In this document: positions 43,412 through 52,212 of the stretch, in pieces
Position numbering within the stretch: the first letter of the stretch is position 1
How the letters are laid out: each line of letters opens with the position of its first letter
Assembly (NCBI RefSeq): GCF_004342025.1
Contig: NZ_SLWN01000018.1
Span: 62,001 to 126,000 of the forward strand
Direction of reading: 5' to 3'
From: Kribbella steppae
Lineage (GTDB): Bacteria; Actinomycetota; Actinomycetes; Propionibacteriales; Kribbellaceae
DNA: 64,000 bases
Notes under the pieces: model-generated
Database searches by the model: none
The model's input: the letters and a program-made list of their open reading frames with translations, nothing else
Told to the model about the DNA's origin: nothing
Translations under genes and position numbers: made by a program

Positions 43412-44229
43412 CCGACCATCCGACCGCTCGGCTTCGTACCGAGAACCTGCGGCTCAGCTATGGCCCGCTGGTGGTCATCCCCGACCTGAGCCTCGAGATC
43501 GAGGAGGGCGCGGTCACCAGCCTCGTCGGCCGGAACGGCTGCGGGAAGAGCACGCTGCTGCGCTGCATCGGCCGGCTGCTCGACCAACGGTCCGGCCGGG
43601 TGCTGCTGGACGGCAAGGAGATCGCCACCATCGCATCCCGGACCCTGGCGCAACAGCTGGCGATCCTGCCGCAGGGCCCGATCGCACCGGACGGAATGAC
43701 GGTGATGGACCTGGTCGAACACGGCCGCTACCCGCACCGGCAGTTCCTTGGCATCAAGTCCGACGAGGACCGTCGAACGGTGGCCTGGGCACTCGCCCAG
43801 ACCGGGATGTCCGACCTCGCCCACCGGCCGCTCGAACGGCTGTCCGGCGGACAGCGGCAACGCGCCTGGATCGCCATGGCGCTCGCCCAGGACACCCGCA
43901 TCATCCTGCTCGACGAGCCGACGACATTCCTCGACGTCGCATACCAGTTGGAGCTGATGCAGTTGCTCCGGAAGCTCAACCACGAGCACGGTACGACGAT
44001 TCTGATGGTGCTGCACGATCTCAACCAGGCGGCGGCGTACTCGGACCGGATGGTCGCAGTGCGCGACGGCAACGTCTACGCCAACGGCCGGCCGGACGAG
44101 GTGCTGACCCAGACGATGGTGCGGGACGTGTTCGGCATCGAGTCCGACGTGATCCCCGACCCGCGCACCGGCAGTCCGCTCTGCATCCCATACGCACTCG
44201 CCCCGAAACCGGCGGTGGTCACGTCATGA
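43408..44229 (+). CDS. FecE-type ABC ATPase
   Basis: 273 residues from ATG 43408. Walker A GRNGCGKST at 41-49, signature LSGGQRQRAWIAMALAQ, Walker B IILLDEPTTFLD, switch His in MVLHDLNQAAAYSDR. Typical of ferric siderophore, heme and B12 importers. Overlaps the next gene (nitrilase) by four bases. Confidence 0.95.
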   Translation: MTDHPTARLRTENLRLSYGPLVVIPDLSLEIEEGAVTSLVGRNGCGKSTLLRCIGRLLDQRSGRVLLDGKEIATIASRTLAQQLAILPQGPIAPDGMTVMDLVEHGRYPHRQFLGIKSDEDRRTVAWALAQTGMSDLAHRPLERLSGGQRQRAWIAMALAQDTRIILLDEPTTFLDVAYQLELMQLLRKLNHEHGTTILMVLHDLNQAAAYSDRMVAVRDGNVYANGRPDEVLTQTMVRDVFGIESDVIPDPRTGSPLCIPYALAPKPAVVTS

Positions 44230-45068
44230 CCACGACCAGGGTGAGTGTCGTCCAGCTCGGGTCCGGCTCCGACCGGGAGTCGAACCTGGACGCGATCGAG
44301 AAGAGCCTGCGCACCGCCGCCGAGAACGGCAGCACTCTCACGCTGTTGCCCGAGGCAAGCATCTACCGGGGCCCATATCTTCCCGAGTACGTCGAAGCCG
44401 AGGACGGACCCGCGATCACCCGAGTGGCCGGGCTGGCTCGCGAACTGGAGATGGACGTCGTACTCGGCGGCGTCTGGACCGAGTCCGGCGACCCCGAACA
44501 CGCCCACAACAGCTGCCTCGTGTTCGACCGCCGAGGCCGGATCGCGGCGCGCTACAAGAAGGTGCATCTGTTCCGGCTGGACCGCCCTGGCGAACCCGCC
44601 GACGACGAGGCAGCGTTCACCGCGCCTGGTGACGAGACCGTGGTTGTCGGCGGCAAGAACCTCACCATCGGTCTGAGCATCTGCTACGACCTGCGCTTCG
44701 CTGCGTTGTACCGAGGTCTCGCGCAGGCCGGGGCGACAGTGCTGAGCGTGCCGGCGAACTTCTCCGCCTACACCGGCCCAGCGCACTGGGAGGTGTTGCT
44801 GCGTGCCCGCGCGATCGAGAACCTCTGTTATGTCCTCGCTCCGGCACAGATCGGCACCGACGACACCGGGTTCTCGGCATACGGCCACAGCCTCATCGTC
44901 GACTCGTGGGGCACCGTCATCGCCGGCGCGGACGACTCCCCCGCGGTACTCACGGTCGACCTCGACCTCGAGCTCGTCCGGGCCGGCCGGGACCAGCTCG
45001 GATCACTCGCCCACGACCGTCCGGATGTCTACACCCGACCGCCCAGGATCGAGGATCTTCATGGTTGA
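44226..45068 (+). CDS. Nitrilase-superfamily C-N hydrolase
   Basis: 280 residues, overlapping the ATPase stop by four bases. Catalytic triad E43 (LLPEAS), K112 (KKVHLFRLD) and C153 (SICYDLRF), plus the late AIENLCYVLAPAQIG. By family, it hydrolyses a linear amide, omega-amide or carbamoyl group with release of ammonia; nitrile activity is less common. Being locked into an importer operon suggests it processes the imported compound in the cytoplasm (inference). Confidence 0.92.
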   Translation: MTTTRVSVVQLGSGSDRESNLDAIEKSLRTAAENGSTLTLLPEASIYRGPYLPEYVEAEDGPAITRVAGLARELEMDVVLGGVWTESGDPEHAHNSCLVFDRRGRIAARYKKVHLFRLDRPGEPADDEAAFTAPGDETVVVGGKNLTIGLSICYDLRFAALYRGLAQAGATVLSVPANFSAYTGPAHWEVLLRARAIENLCYVLAPAQIGTDDTGFSAYGHSLIVDSWGTVIAGADDSPAVLTVDLDLELVRAGRDQLGSLAHDRPDVYTRPPRIEDLHG

Positions 45069-46677
45069 CACGTTGTTGCACCAGGCAAGGATCCCGGCCG
45101 GTCCATGGGCACCGGACGCCGACGGCGAGCCGGTCTGGGTCGCGGTGGACGGCGGCCGGATCACCGCGATCGGGCGCCCCGGCGAACCCGCACCGGCTGC
45201 GGACCAGGTACTCGACCTGGACGGCTCGATTCTGCTGCCCGGTTTCGTCGACAGCCACACCCATCTGGGCTGGAGTGCTGAAGACCGCTGGACGGTGAAC
45301 TGGTCCGACACGACCGGTCACGACGAGGCACTGGACAGTCTGCGGACAGTGGCGAGCAGGATCACGCCAGGCGACTGGGTGACCGGCGGCGACTGGCTGC
45401 CGACAGCTCTGCCGGACGGTGAACTGCCAACCCTCGACGAACTCGACCGCGTCACCGGCAACCGACCGATGTTCCTGCGCAGCCTGGACCACAGCACCGC
45501 GCTACTGAACAGCCTCGCCTTGGAACGATCCCGGATCACCTCGGACACCGCAGACCCGGCGGGCGGCCGGATCGAGCGGTACGACGATGGCCGGCCGACC
45601 GGTGTGCTCCGGGGCACCGCCGTGTGGAGCAGGCTCGCGGCGGGCGTCGTACCACCGCCGAACCAGGCCCGAAAGCTCGCGGAGTTGCGCGACCTGCTCG
45701 CCGACTTGTCCCGGCGCGGCATCACCGAGGTGCACGACATCGCCACCTACCCGGTCGAGCATCGGCGCACTCCGATCCACCTCGAGCGCTCGTTCACCGA
45801 CGTCCGCCTGATCGAGCGCCTGGCCACCGGGCTGCCGGTCCGGTACAGCTTCCGGCCGTCGATCTGGCGGGTCGACGACTTCACCGTCGTCGAGCCGATC
45901 TCGCCACTGATCGAGTTCGCCGGCTTCAAGATGTCACTCGACAACGGCTGGTACTCGCAGCCTGGAGGATCCCGGATCGACTCGTTCCGCTATCCAGGCG
46001 CCGACGAGGCAGGCCGGCTCGGGAAGCGGGCGGACGCCCTCGGCGCGGCACTGTCCATCCACGCGATGGGTGATCTCGGAGTTGCCGAGGCAGTCGACAT
46101 CCTGGCTGGGATGCCGCCACGTGCCGGCACTTCGCTGCCGCCGCATCGGGTCATCCACGCGCGAAGGATTCGGCCACAGGACCTCGCCCGGCTCGCCGAA
46201 CTGGGGGTCGCGGTCGAGGTGCAACCGTGGGAGATCGTTGCCCAAGGCCCTGTTCTGACCGCGCGCGGGGACGAGGAGTTCGGCCGCGGGATCAGCCCCT
46301 ACCGCAGTCTGCTGGACGCCGGCGCCGTCGTGACGTTCGGCTCCGACCGGCGCCTCGGGCTCCGGGTCGACCAGCGTGACACGGATCCACTGGTCGCGAT
46401 CCAGCTCGCGGTGACCAGGACCGGTGCCGACGGACGGACCTTCCAGCCGGAGCAACGGATCTCGCTGACCGAAGCGGCGAGTTGTGCGACAACCGCCGGC
46501 GCGGAGGCCGCGGGCGCGGGTAGCCGACGGGGTCGGATCATGCCTGGGTATGACGCCGATCTGGTGGCTCTGGGCAACGATCCGTGGAGTCTGCCACCGG
46601 ATCAGATCGCGACGGCTCGGCCGATCCTGACGATGACTGCCGGACAGATCGTCTTCGACCAGGTCGGTGCGCGATGA
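45061..46677 (+). CDS. YtcJ-like metal-dependent amidohydrolase
   Basis: 538 residues from ATG 45061, overlapping the nitrilase end by eight bases. Metal-binding HxH at 66 and 68 (DSHTHLG), later His in LSIHAMGDLG and RVIHARRI, and catalytic Asp in VTFGSDRRLG. The lid region VPPPNQARKLAELRDLLADLSRRGITEVHDI is typical of YtcJ-type (amidohydrolase family 3) enzymes. Substrates of this group are amides or imides, mostly unknown. Third hydrolase-coupled gene of the operon; the next gene overlaps by four bases. Confidence 0.9.
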   Translation: MVDTLLHQARIPAGPWAPDADGEPVWVAVDGGRITAIGRPGEPAPAADQVLDLDGSILLPGFVDSHTHLGWSAEDRWTVNWSDTTGHDEALDSLRTVASRITPGDWVTGGDWLPTALPDGELPTLDELDRVTGNRPMFLRSLDHSTALLNSLALERSRITSDTADPAGGRIERYDDGRPTGVLRGTAVWSRLAAGVVPPPNQARKLAELRDLLADLSRRGITEVHDIATYPVEHRRTPIHLERSFTDVRLIERLATGLPVRYSFRPSIWRVDDFTVVEPISPLIEFAGFKMSLDNGWYSQPGGSRIDSFRYPGADEAGRLGKRADALGAALSIHAMGDLGVAEAVDILAGMPPRAGTSLPPHRVIHARRIRPQDLARLAELGVAVEVQPWEIVAQGPVLTARGDEEFGRGISPYRSLLDAGAVVTFGSDRRLGLRVDQRDTDPLVAIQLAVTRTGADGRTFQPEQRISLTEAASCATTAGAEAAGAGSRRGRIMPGYDADLVALGNDPWSLPPDQIATARPILTMTAGQIVFDQVGAR

Positions 46678-47627
46678 CACCGATACGGATCGCTCGCAGT
46701 TCGCACGCCTTCGCCTTCGACCCCGGTACGACGCCGGTCGCCCGGGTGGCTCCAGGAACCTCGCTGGTGATGGAGACCTATGACTGCTTCTCCAACAAGG
46801 TCTCCTCGAATGCGCAGGTCTTCGGCCACGAGCAGGACCTGCTGGACCTGATCGGGCACTACAACCCGGTGACCGGGCCGATCTACGTCGAAGGCGCGGA
46901 GCCGGGCGACCGGCTCGCCGTACGCATTGACCGGATCGAGCTCGGCACCGAGGCGCCGTACGCCGCCACTCTTGTCACCGGCGACTCCAAGGGGGTGTGC
47001 GGCGGGCACTGGAACCCCTTGGACGACGGCCTGCCGGACACGCGCATCTGCTCACTCGGAGACGGCACCGTGACGTTCCCGACGGCGGCCGGAGACCTGG
47101 TACTGCCGGTACGCCCGATGGTCGGCTCGATCGCTACCGCACCGGCTGTAGGAGCTGCCAGCTCGCTCGAGTTCGGCCCGGGCCACGGCGGCAATGTGGA
47201 CTGCCCGAGCATCACGGTGGGGTCGACTGTTCTGCTGCCTGTGAATGTGCCTGGCGCGCTGCTGTCGCTCGGTGACGTCCACGCCGCGATGGGCGACGCC
47301 GAGGTCACCGGTACGGCGTTGGAGACCAGTGCCGACGTGTTCATCACCGTCGACGTGCAGAAGGCGACCGACGAGCCGGTGACACCGCGGCTGGACACAG
47401 CCACCACGATCGGCTCGATCGGCTGCGAGTTCGGCGCACCCCTGGAGACCAACCTGCGGCACGCCTTCACGGATCTGATCGAACGACTGCACATCAGCCA
47501 CCGGTTGACCCGGGTCGAGGCTTACGGACTGCTCGGAGCGGCCGCCCGCGTGCAGGTGAACCAATGCGTCTCCGGCGGGTGGACCGCTACCCACGTATGC
47601 ATCGCCAGGGCTTTTCTGCCGAAATGA
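46674..47627 (+). CDS. Acetamidase/formamidase family amidase
   Basis: 317 residues from ATG 46674, overlapping the previous stop by four bases. FmdA/AmdA core: NPVTGPIYVEGAEPGDRLAV, HWNPL, FGPGHGGNVDCPSITVG, VPGALLSLGDVHAAMGDAEV, and the acidic ETSADVFITVDV. Formamidases release formate and ammonia from formamide or short amides. In this operon it could remove a formyl or acetyl group, as found on hydroxamate siderophores (hypothesis). It is the last enzyme gene before the regulator. Confidence 0.92.
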   Translation: MTPIRIARSSHAFAFDPGTTPVARVAPGTSLVMETYDCFSNKVSSNAQVFGHEQDLLDLIGHYNPVTGPIYVEGAEPGDRLAVRIDRIELGTEAPYAATLVTGDSKGVCGGHWNPLDDGLPDTRICSLGDGTVTFPTAAGDLVLPVRPMVGSIATAPAVGAASSLEFGPGHGGNVDCPSITVGSTVLLPVNVPGALLSLGDVHAAMGDAEVTGTALETSADVFITVDVQKATDEPVTPRLDTATTIGSIGCEFGAPLETNLRHAFTDLIERLHISHRLTRVEAYGLLGAAARVQVNQCVSGGWTATHVCIARAFLPK

Positions 47628-47639
47628 TTCCAACCATCT

Positions 47640-47652
47640 ATATGCTGCATAT
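47640..47652. promoter_or_regulatory. Perfect palindrome ATATGC-T-GCATAT upstream of gntR
   Basis: 13-bp perfect inverted repeat, 31 bp before the start codon of the GntR/FCD regulator, and AT rich. A degenerate copy lies upstream of the first operon gene (40273-40283, minus-strand sense), so both ends of the locus are probably under the same repressor. Confidence 0.7.
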
Positions 47653-47682
47653 CGACAGACATCGAGGGAGGGTGGGGCCGAG

Positions 47683-48378
47683 ATGCCGTTGCCAGGTGGC
47701 GACAAGTTGCCGATCAGGGTCAACGCCCAAGACATCGCCTACGACCGGATCAGAGACTGGATCGTCAATGGGCCGCTCGAGCCGGGCGAGAACATCCGCG
47801 ACGTGGACGTGGCCTCGATGCTCGGCGTCAGCCGGACGCCGGTCCGCGAGGCGCTGATCCGGCTGTCGCAGGAAGGCCTGGTCGACATCGCCCGTGGCCG
47901 CAGCACCCGCGTCGCCGACCTGCAGTTCGGTCGCGCCGTCCACCTCTACGACCTTGGCGGCGTACTGGACGCATATGCGGCGGAGACAGCCACCGGAGTA
48001 CTGGATGACGACGCCCTAGCGAGCATGCGCACGATGCTCGACGAGATGGCCGAGGCAGATGTCGCCCGGGTACAGCACCTGGACGAGCAGTTCCACGACG
48101 TGTACTACCACGCCGCGGGGAACCCGGTGCTGCTCAGCTATCTCGAGCAGGTGAAGGTGGAGCTACGCCGGATCGAGCGGGCCGCGTTCCGCGACGAACA
48201 GATCCGCAAGGAGGCGTTCGAGGAGCACACGCGGATCCTGACCGCTCTCGAAGCCCGCGATCCCCAGGGCGCCCGCGACGCAGCACTGAAGAACTGGCGA
48301 AACTCCTGGGCGAGGATCAAGGCCTGGATCGAGCCCCAGACCGGCACAGTCCATCCCGACCATGACCGCATTGCTTGA
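47683..48378 (+). CDS. GntR-family transcriptional regulator, FCD subfamily
   Basis: 231 residues from ATG 47683 after GGGAGGGTGGGG. Winged helix about 12-75 (YDRIRDWIVNGPLEPGENIRDVDVASMLGVSRTPVREALIRL), then FCD helical domain with metal-binding-type residues in DEQFHDVYYHAAG and EEHTRILTALEA. It lies directly downstream of the amidase and probably is both part of the operon and transcribed from its own palindrome-bearing promoter. It likely senses the carboxylate product of amide hydrolysis (inference). Confidence 0.92.
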   Translation: MPLPGGDKLPIRVNAQDIAYDRIRDWIVNGPLEPGENIRDVDVASMLGVSRTPVREALIRLSQEGLVDIARGRSTRVADLQFGRAVHLYDLGGVLDAYAAETATGVLDDDALASMRTMLDEMAEADVARVQHLDEQFHDVYYHAAGNPVLLSYLEQVKVELRRIERAAFRDEQIRKEAFEEHTRILTALEARDPQGARDAALKNWRNSWARIKAWIEPQTGTVHPDHDRIA

Positions 48379-48482
48379 CGTCTTGCTGACAGCTGGTTCG
48401 GATGGCGACGTCAGGCGTCGCGGAAGCACGAGGCGACTGCGGCGGTGGCGGCGGCAGCGGCGTGTTGGTGAGGTGTTCGTGG

Positions 48483-49250
48483 TCAGCGGACCCGTTTGGC
48501 GATGACGACGGCGTTGCTGAGGTAGACCTTGCCGTTCCAGTCCTCGCAGGTGACGAGCACGAGCCGGCCGGGGATGGCCTGGTCGAAGAGCTCCGCGGCG
48601 TGCCTTGCGAGCGAACGTTTGGGGTAGTTCGTCACCGATGTCGCGACGTAGCTGATCCGGCCGGTGCTGGTGATGACGGTCACGATCGCGCCGGGCCGAA
48701 GTTTGTCGAGATTGTCGAAGGCGCCACCGCCGGTGTGCACGGTGTGCGCGGTCAGAACGGCCGAACCGATCCTGGCACCGGGCCGGGCGCCGGCCGACCA
48801 CCAGCCCACGACGCGCGGGTTCGACGGCGGCGTGAGAGAGCCACCTCTGGCGGCTATCGGAATCACCCGCGCCGACACTGCGATCTGCGGGAGCAGGATT
48901 CGCCTCGGACCACCCTGGCCGGCATTCCCGGATTGGGCAGCCGTAGAGCTCGTGGTCGGTTTGACCGGCCTGCTCGTCGGTGGCGTCTGGGACCTTGTCG
49001 TCGGCGGCGTCTGAGGCCTTGCCGTGGGCGGACGCGCGGCCGGTGGCCGGGACACCGAGGTCTGTGGACGTGGGGACGGCTGGTTCGTCGGCGCGTTCGT
49101 CTCGGACGGTAGTGCAGCCTCATCGCCGGCCGACCGTCCGAACACCACCCACCCGCCCAGCAACGCGAGCACGACGCCAGCCACCACGACCAACTGGACT
49201 CGAAGTGATGAGGCCAGCCGGTCGCGGCGTGTACGCCGGTTTCTATCCAT
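48483..49250 (-). CDS. Class F sortase
   Basis: 255 residues: one N-terminal membrane anchor (VQLVVVAGVVLALLGGWVVF), a Pro/Thr/Ser/Gln-rich linker (about 50-110), and a catalytic domain with His in SAVLTAHTVH and the active Cys in RLVLVTCEDWNGKVYLSN, the class F pattern. Sortases cut a C-terminal sorting motif and transfer proteins to the cell wall. Directly upstream, same strand and 14 bp apart, is a protein with a sorting tail, its likely substrate. The N-terminal extension places the enzyme on the outer membrane face. Confidence 0.92.
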   Translation of the reverse strand: MDRNRRTRRDRLASSLRVQLVVVAGVVLALLGGWVVFGRSAGDEAALPSETNAPTNQPSPRPQTSVSRPPAARPPTARPQTPPTTRSQTPPTSRPVKPTTSSTAAQSGNAGQGGPRRILLPQIAVSARVIPIAARGGSLTPPSNPRVVGWWSAGARPGARIGSAVLTAHTVHTGGGAFDNLDKLRPGAIVTVITSTGRISYVATSVTNYPKRSLARHAAELFDQAIPGRLVLVTCEDWNGKVYLSNAVVIAKRVR

Positions 49251-49264
49251 GCGGGACGTTCCTG

Positions 49265-49984
49265 TCAGGACTGGTGCAGTCCGCGGCGACGCCGTACCAG
49301 GAGCGAGGCCAGGCCAATCATAAGGCCGACGGCCGCCATCAGGCTGGCGCCGACGATCGTCCGGCCGTGGTTGGAGTCATCCTGCGCGACAGGGCCAGGA
49401 AGACCAGCTTCTACCGCGGTTGGCACATCCACCGGCGTCGACGGCACGGCGGTCGTCGCGGACGACGGTCCGGTCGTCGGCGACGTGGTCGGCGTCTCCG
49501 ATGGCGGTGCGGTTGGCGTTCCCGTAGGCGTTGCGGTTGGTGTGCCGGTCGGCGGCGTGACGTCGCACTGCACACGCACCCGGGTACGGGCAACGATGTC
49601 CCCGTCGGGGTTCTGGGCCTGGAACTGGTACGTGTTGTCGGGCAGTCCGCCGAATTCGACGGACTCGGCCCCGCGAGCGGCCAACGTCACAACGTAGTCG
49701 TAGTAGATATCGCCCCCGTGTATCCCGACCATGTACTGCTGGACCGTCGCGTTGGGGTTGCTCAGCTTGGTCACGACGACGGCGCCTTCGTCCTGGCACG
49801 TGAACCGTGCCTTGCTGAACACCGGCGGCCGGTCCGTGGTGGTGTGGCTCTTGAGGTCTGCGCTTGCGGTGACAGGCTGTGCCGGGGCGTTCTGGGCTGA
49901 CGCAGACGTACTCCCTAAGAGGAGGACACCTGTCACCAGCGTTGTTGCGGTCAACAGACCGCGGACGAACGAATGGCGCTTCAT
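49265..49984 (-). CDS. Secreted protein with cell-wall sorting tail, likely sortase substrate
   Basis: 239 residues from ATG 49984. Signal peptide (LLTATTLVTGVLLLGSTSASA), a compact Cys-paired domain (FTCQDEGAVVV ... VRVQCDVTPP), and a long Thr/Pro/Ser stalk. The end is VEAGLPGPVAQDDSNHG, a membrane helix and RRRRG. This is the layout of a sortase substrate, but the motif before the helix is AGLPGPVA, not LPxTG or LAxTG. A longer upstream extension of the frame was rejected because the signal peptide starts at 49984. Function beyond surface display is unknown. Confidence 0.85.
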   Translation of the reverse strand: MKRHSFVRGLLTATTLVTGVLLLGSTSASAQNAPAQPVTASADLKSHTTTDRPPVFSKARFTCQDEGAVVVTKLSNPNATVQQYMVGIHGGDIYYDYVVTLAARGAESVEFGGLPDNTYQFQAQNPDGDIVARTRVRVQCDVTPPTGTPTATPTGTPTAPPSETPTTSPTTGPSSATTAVPSTPVDVPTAVEAGLPGPVAQDDSNHGRTIVGASLMAAVGLMIGLASLLVRRRRGLHQS

Positions 49985-50280
49985 CGCGAGACCGGAGACC
50001 GGTACGGCGGCGAGTTCGAGCACATGACGCGGATCGGTAGGCGGAAATTGGCAGAACGGATTGTGTGAAAAGACTTCACGGTGCCCCCCCTTGGACACCT
50101 ATTTGATGCTCAAAGCGGCCTCGAAGTTGCCGATCCGACCGGTGACTCCATGAACTCGATCAGCCGACGCGAGTACCCGATCCCGGCGTACGACGAGGTT
50201 CAGCATCCGACCGGTACCAGTCCAGCTCAGGGCATGGCGACAGGATACGTTCACACAACACTCGTTATGAATGGAGACCG

Positions 50281-50766
50281 ATGACCGCCGCCGACCGGCC
50301 TGAGTCCATCCAGCGCATCAAGGCCGAGCTCGACCAGCTGATGCATACCTTCCTCGGTGCGTTCGACAACACCGGCGGCCGCCGGCCGAACGTCGAGGTC
50401 GTCCGTGAAGTGTTCATTCCGCGAGGAATGATCATCAGCCAGGCCGGGGCCGAGCCGGTGATCTACGATCTCGACGAGTTCGTCGTACCCCGGGAGAAGA
50501 TCCTCACCGACGGCACGCTGACGGAGTTCTCCGAATGGGAGGTCGCCGAACGAACCGAGATCTTCGGCACGATCGCGCACCGGTCCAGCGAGTACCGCAA
50601 GTCCGGTTTCCTCGACGGCGAGTGGTTCGAGGGCTCCGGCCGCAAGATCACCCAGTTCGTCCAGACGCCTGCCGGCTGGAGGATGAGTTCGCTGGCGTGG
50701 GAGGACGCGCAAGATCTCCCCGACCCACGTCCGCCAAGCGGTCCGGGAGCGGGCCAGCAGGCCTGA
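50281..50766 (+). CDS. SnoaL/DUF4440-like small protein
   Basis: 161 residues from ATG 50281 with GGAGA upstream. The NTF2-like cone fold is suggested by IQRIKAELDQLMHTFLGAFDN, VREVFIPRGMIIS, SEWEVAERTEIFGTIAHRSSEYRKSG and TPAGWRMSSLAWED. No catalytic residues can be named. Such proteins are small isomerases, cyclases or simple binders. It is not clearly part of the sigma-factor module downstream. In the gap 49985-50280 no gene is supported beyond the promoters of both neighbours. Confidence 0.7.
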   Translation: MTAADRPESIQRIKAELDQLMHTFLGAFDNTGGRRPNVEVVREVFIPRGMIISQAGAEPVIYDLDEFVVPREKILTDGTLTEFSEWEVAERTEIFGTIAHRSSEYRKSGFLDGEWFEGSGRKITQFVQTPAGWRMSSLAWEDAQDLPDPRPPSGPGAGQQA

Positions 50767-50885
50767 GTGGCGCCCTCGGCGTACGACGACTCCTCGAGCG
50801 GCCTCAGCCTGGTCTGACGCTCGCCCGGAGTCGCCAAGGCCGTCGATGGTCGTCTCGAGAAATCTTTTGGGAATTTCCGCCCGGC

Positions 50886-50914
50886 TGTCGAGAACAGCTG
50901 GGCGGCTCCGATGA
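50886..50914 (+). promoter_or_regulatory. Putative ECF42-type promoter TGTCGA-N17-CGATGA
   Basis: TGTCGA at 50886-50891 and CGATGA starting at 50909, 17-bp spacing, 36 bp before the DoxX start. TGTCGA as -35 and a CGA-type -10 are what is reported for ECF42 sigma factors in Streptomyces. The operon behind it ends in such a sigma factor, so positive autoregulation is likely. Confidence 0.65.
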
Positions 50915-50949
50915 CGGGGTGAATCACACCTCGAGAATCGGAGCGAATC

Positions 50950-51366
50950 ATGACCCACATCGACATCCGGCCGACCGACCGTCCCGCGACCGGCAAGCGT
51001 TCGGCGCGAGCCCGGAGGGTGGCCGTACTGGTCATCCAGGTGGCCTTGGCGGCGCAGTTCATCGCCGGTGGAGCAAGCAAGCTGCTCGGTAGCGAGCAGA
51101 TTGTGACGATGTTCGACGACATCGGCGCCGGGCACTGGCTCCGGCTGCTGGTCGGCATCCTGGAGATCGCGGGTGGAGTCGGCCTGCTGGTTCCACGGCT
51201 GACCGGCCTGGCCGCGACCGGCCTCATCGCCCTGATGGCCGGTGCAGTCGTCACCAACATCTTCGTGCTCGGCATCGCGCCCGTCATGCCGTTGGTCTTC
51301 GGAATCCTGGCCGGCGTCGTCGCCGCCAGCCGCCGGGTCCAGCTCGTCGCCCTCGTCCGTCGCTAG
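50950..51366 (+). CDS. DoxX-family membrane protein
   Basis: 138 residues with four transmembrane helices. Family pattern: VAVLVIQVALAAQFIAGGASKLLGSEQIVTMFDDIGAGHWLRLLVGILEIAGGVGLLVPRLTGLAATGLI is spread through the first three helices. DoxX proteins take part in redox homeostasis with thiol or superoxide systems, but the role here is unknown. It is first in the putative ECF42-driven operon; 28 bp separate it from the next gene. Confidence 0.87.
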   Translation: MTHIDIRPTDRPATGKRSARARRVAVLVIQVALAAQFIAGGASKLLGSEQIVTMFDDIGAGHWLRLLVGILEIAGGVGLLVPRLTGLAATGLIALMAGAVVTNIFVLGIAPVMPLVFGILAGVVAASRRVQLVALVRR

Positions 51367-51394
51367 CAGCCACTCACACCTGAGGAGAAACGTC

Positions 51395-51826
51395 ATGCCC
51401 GAAAACAACCCCGCCACCGACCAGTCACCGGCCGAGGCACTACAGACCCTCGCGCCACTCATCGGCCACTGGACCGTCAGCGGCCCCAGCAGCAGCGGAA
51501 CCGTCAGCTACGAGTGGTACGACGGCGGCAACTTCATCGTCCAGCGGGTCGACCTCGGCGAGGAGGGCCGAGGCATCGAGTACATCGGCCTGGACGCCGA
51601 CAGCGGTACACTCCGATCCCACTTCTTCGGCACCAACGGCAAGATCCTGGAGTACACCTACGAACTGGCCGGCAGCACGCTGACGATCTGGTTCGGCGGC
51701 CCGGAGTCGCCGGCCAAGTTCGTGGGCGAGTTCAACGCCGACTACACAGTCAACACCGGCGCCTGGCAATGGCCGGGCGGCGGCTACGAGTCGACCATGA
51801 CGCGCAGGGACGGTGACGACCAGTGA
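51395..51826 (+). CDS. DUF1579-like lipid-binding-fold protein
   Basis: 143 residues from ATG 51395 with TGAGGAGA at ideal spacing. Calycin-like beta-barrel hints: LAPLIGHWTVSG, YEWYDGGNFIVQRVD, GIEYIGLDADSGTLRSHFFGTNG. It overlaps the DGPF gene start by four bases. Function unknown. Such genes recur next to DGPF/ECF42 pairs, where small soluble proteins are the usual cargo. Confidence 0.75.
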   Translation: MPENNPATDQSPAEALQTLAPLIGHWTVSGPSSSGTVSYEWYDGGNFIVQRVDLGEEGRGIEYIGLDADSGTLRSHFFGTNGKILEYTYELAGSTLTIWFGGPESPAKFVGEFNADYTVNTGAWQWPGGGYESTMTRRDGDDQ

Positions 51827-52212
51827 AGTACATGATCATGACCTTCGGAGACGAGTCGGCCTGGGACACGCTCGGACTCGGCGGGCGCGAGGCCACCTGG
51901 TCCCAGGAGCAGGTAGACGCCCACTACCAGGCGATGGGCGAGTTCTACGGCGAGCTGGCCGCCAACGGCGAGATGGTCACCGGCTTCGGGCTGGCCGATC
52001 CCTCCCACACGATGACGATCGAGATCGTCGACGGTCGCCCGGTCGCCTCCGACGGCCCGTACGCCGAGGCGAAGGAAGTGCTGGCCGGTTTCGGGATCAT
52101 CGACGTCGATTCGCACGACCGGGCGGTCGAACTGGCAGCGCGGTTCTCCGCCCTGGTCCAGACCCGGGTCGAGCTGCGGCCGGTGATGGACCAGGGCGGC
52201 CAGGAGATGTGA
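51823..52212 (+). CDS. YCII-related DGPF protein
   Basis: 129 residues from GTG 51823, overlapping the previous stop. The DGPF motif appears as DGPYAEAKE at 77-85; the ferredoxin-like fold begins MKYMIMTFGDE. DGPF proteins are the conserved partners and targets of ECF42 sigma factors. It overlaps the sigma gene start by four bases (GTGA). Confidence 0.92.
   Translation: MKYMIMTFGDESAWDTLGLGGREATWSQEQVDAHYQAMGEFYGELAANGEMVTGFGLADPSHTMTIEIVDGRPVASDGPYAEAKEVLAGFGIIDVDSHDRAVELAARFSALVQTRVELRPVMDQGGQEM

Noticed and set aside
50081..50284. 67-residue plus-strand frame overlapping the next gene as ATGA
   Set aside because: No ribosome binding site, no motif, and it runs through the promoter region of both neighbours; the overlap is probably chance.
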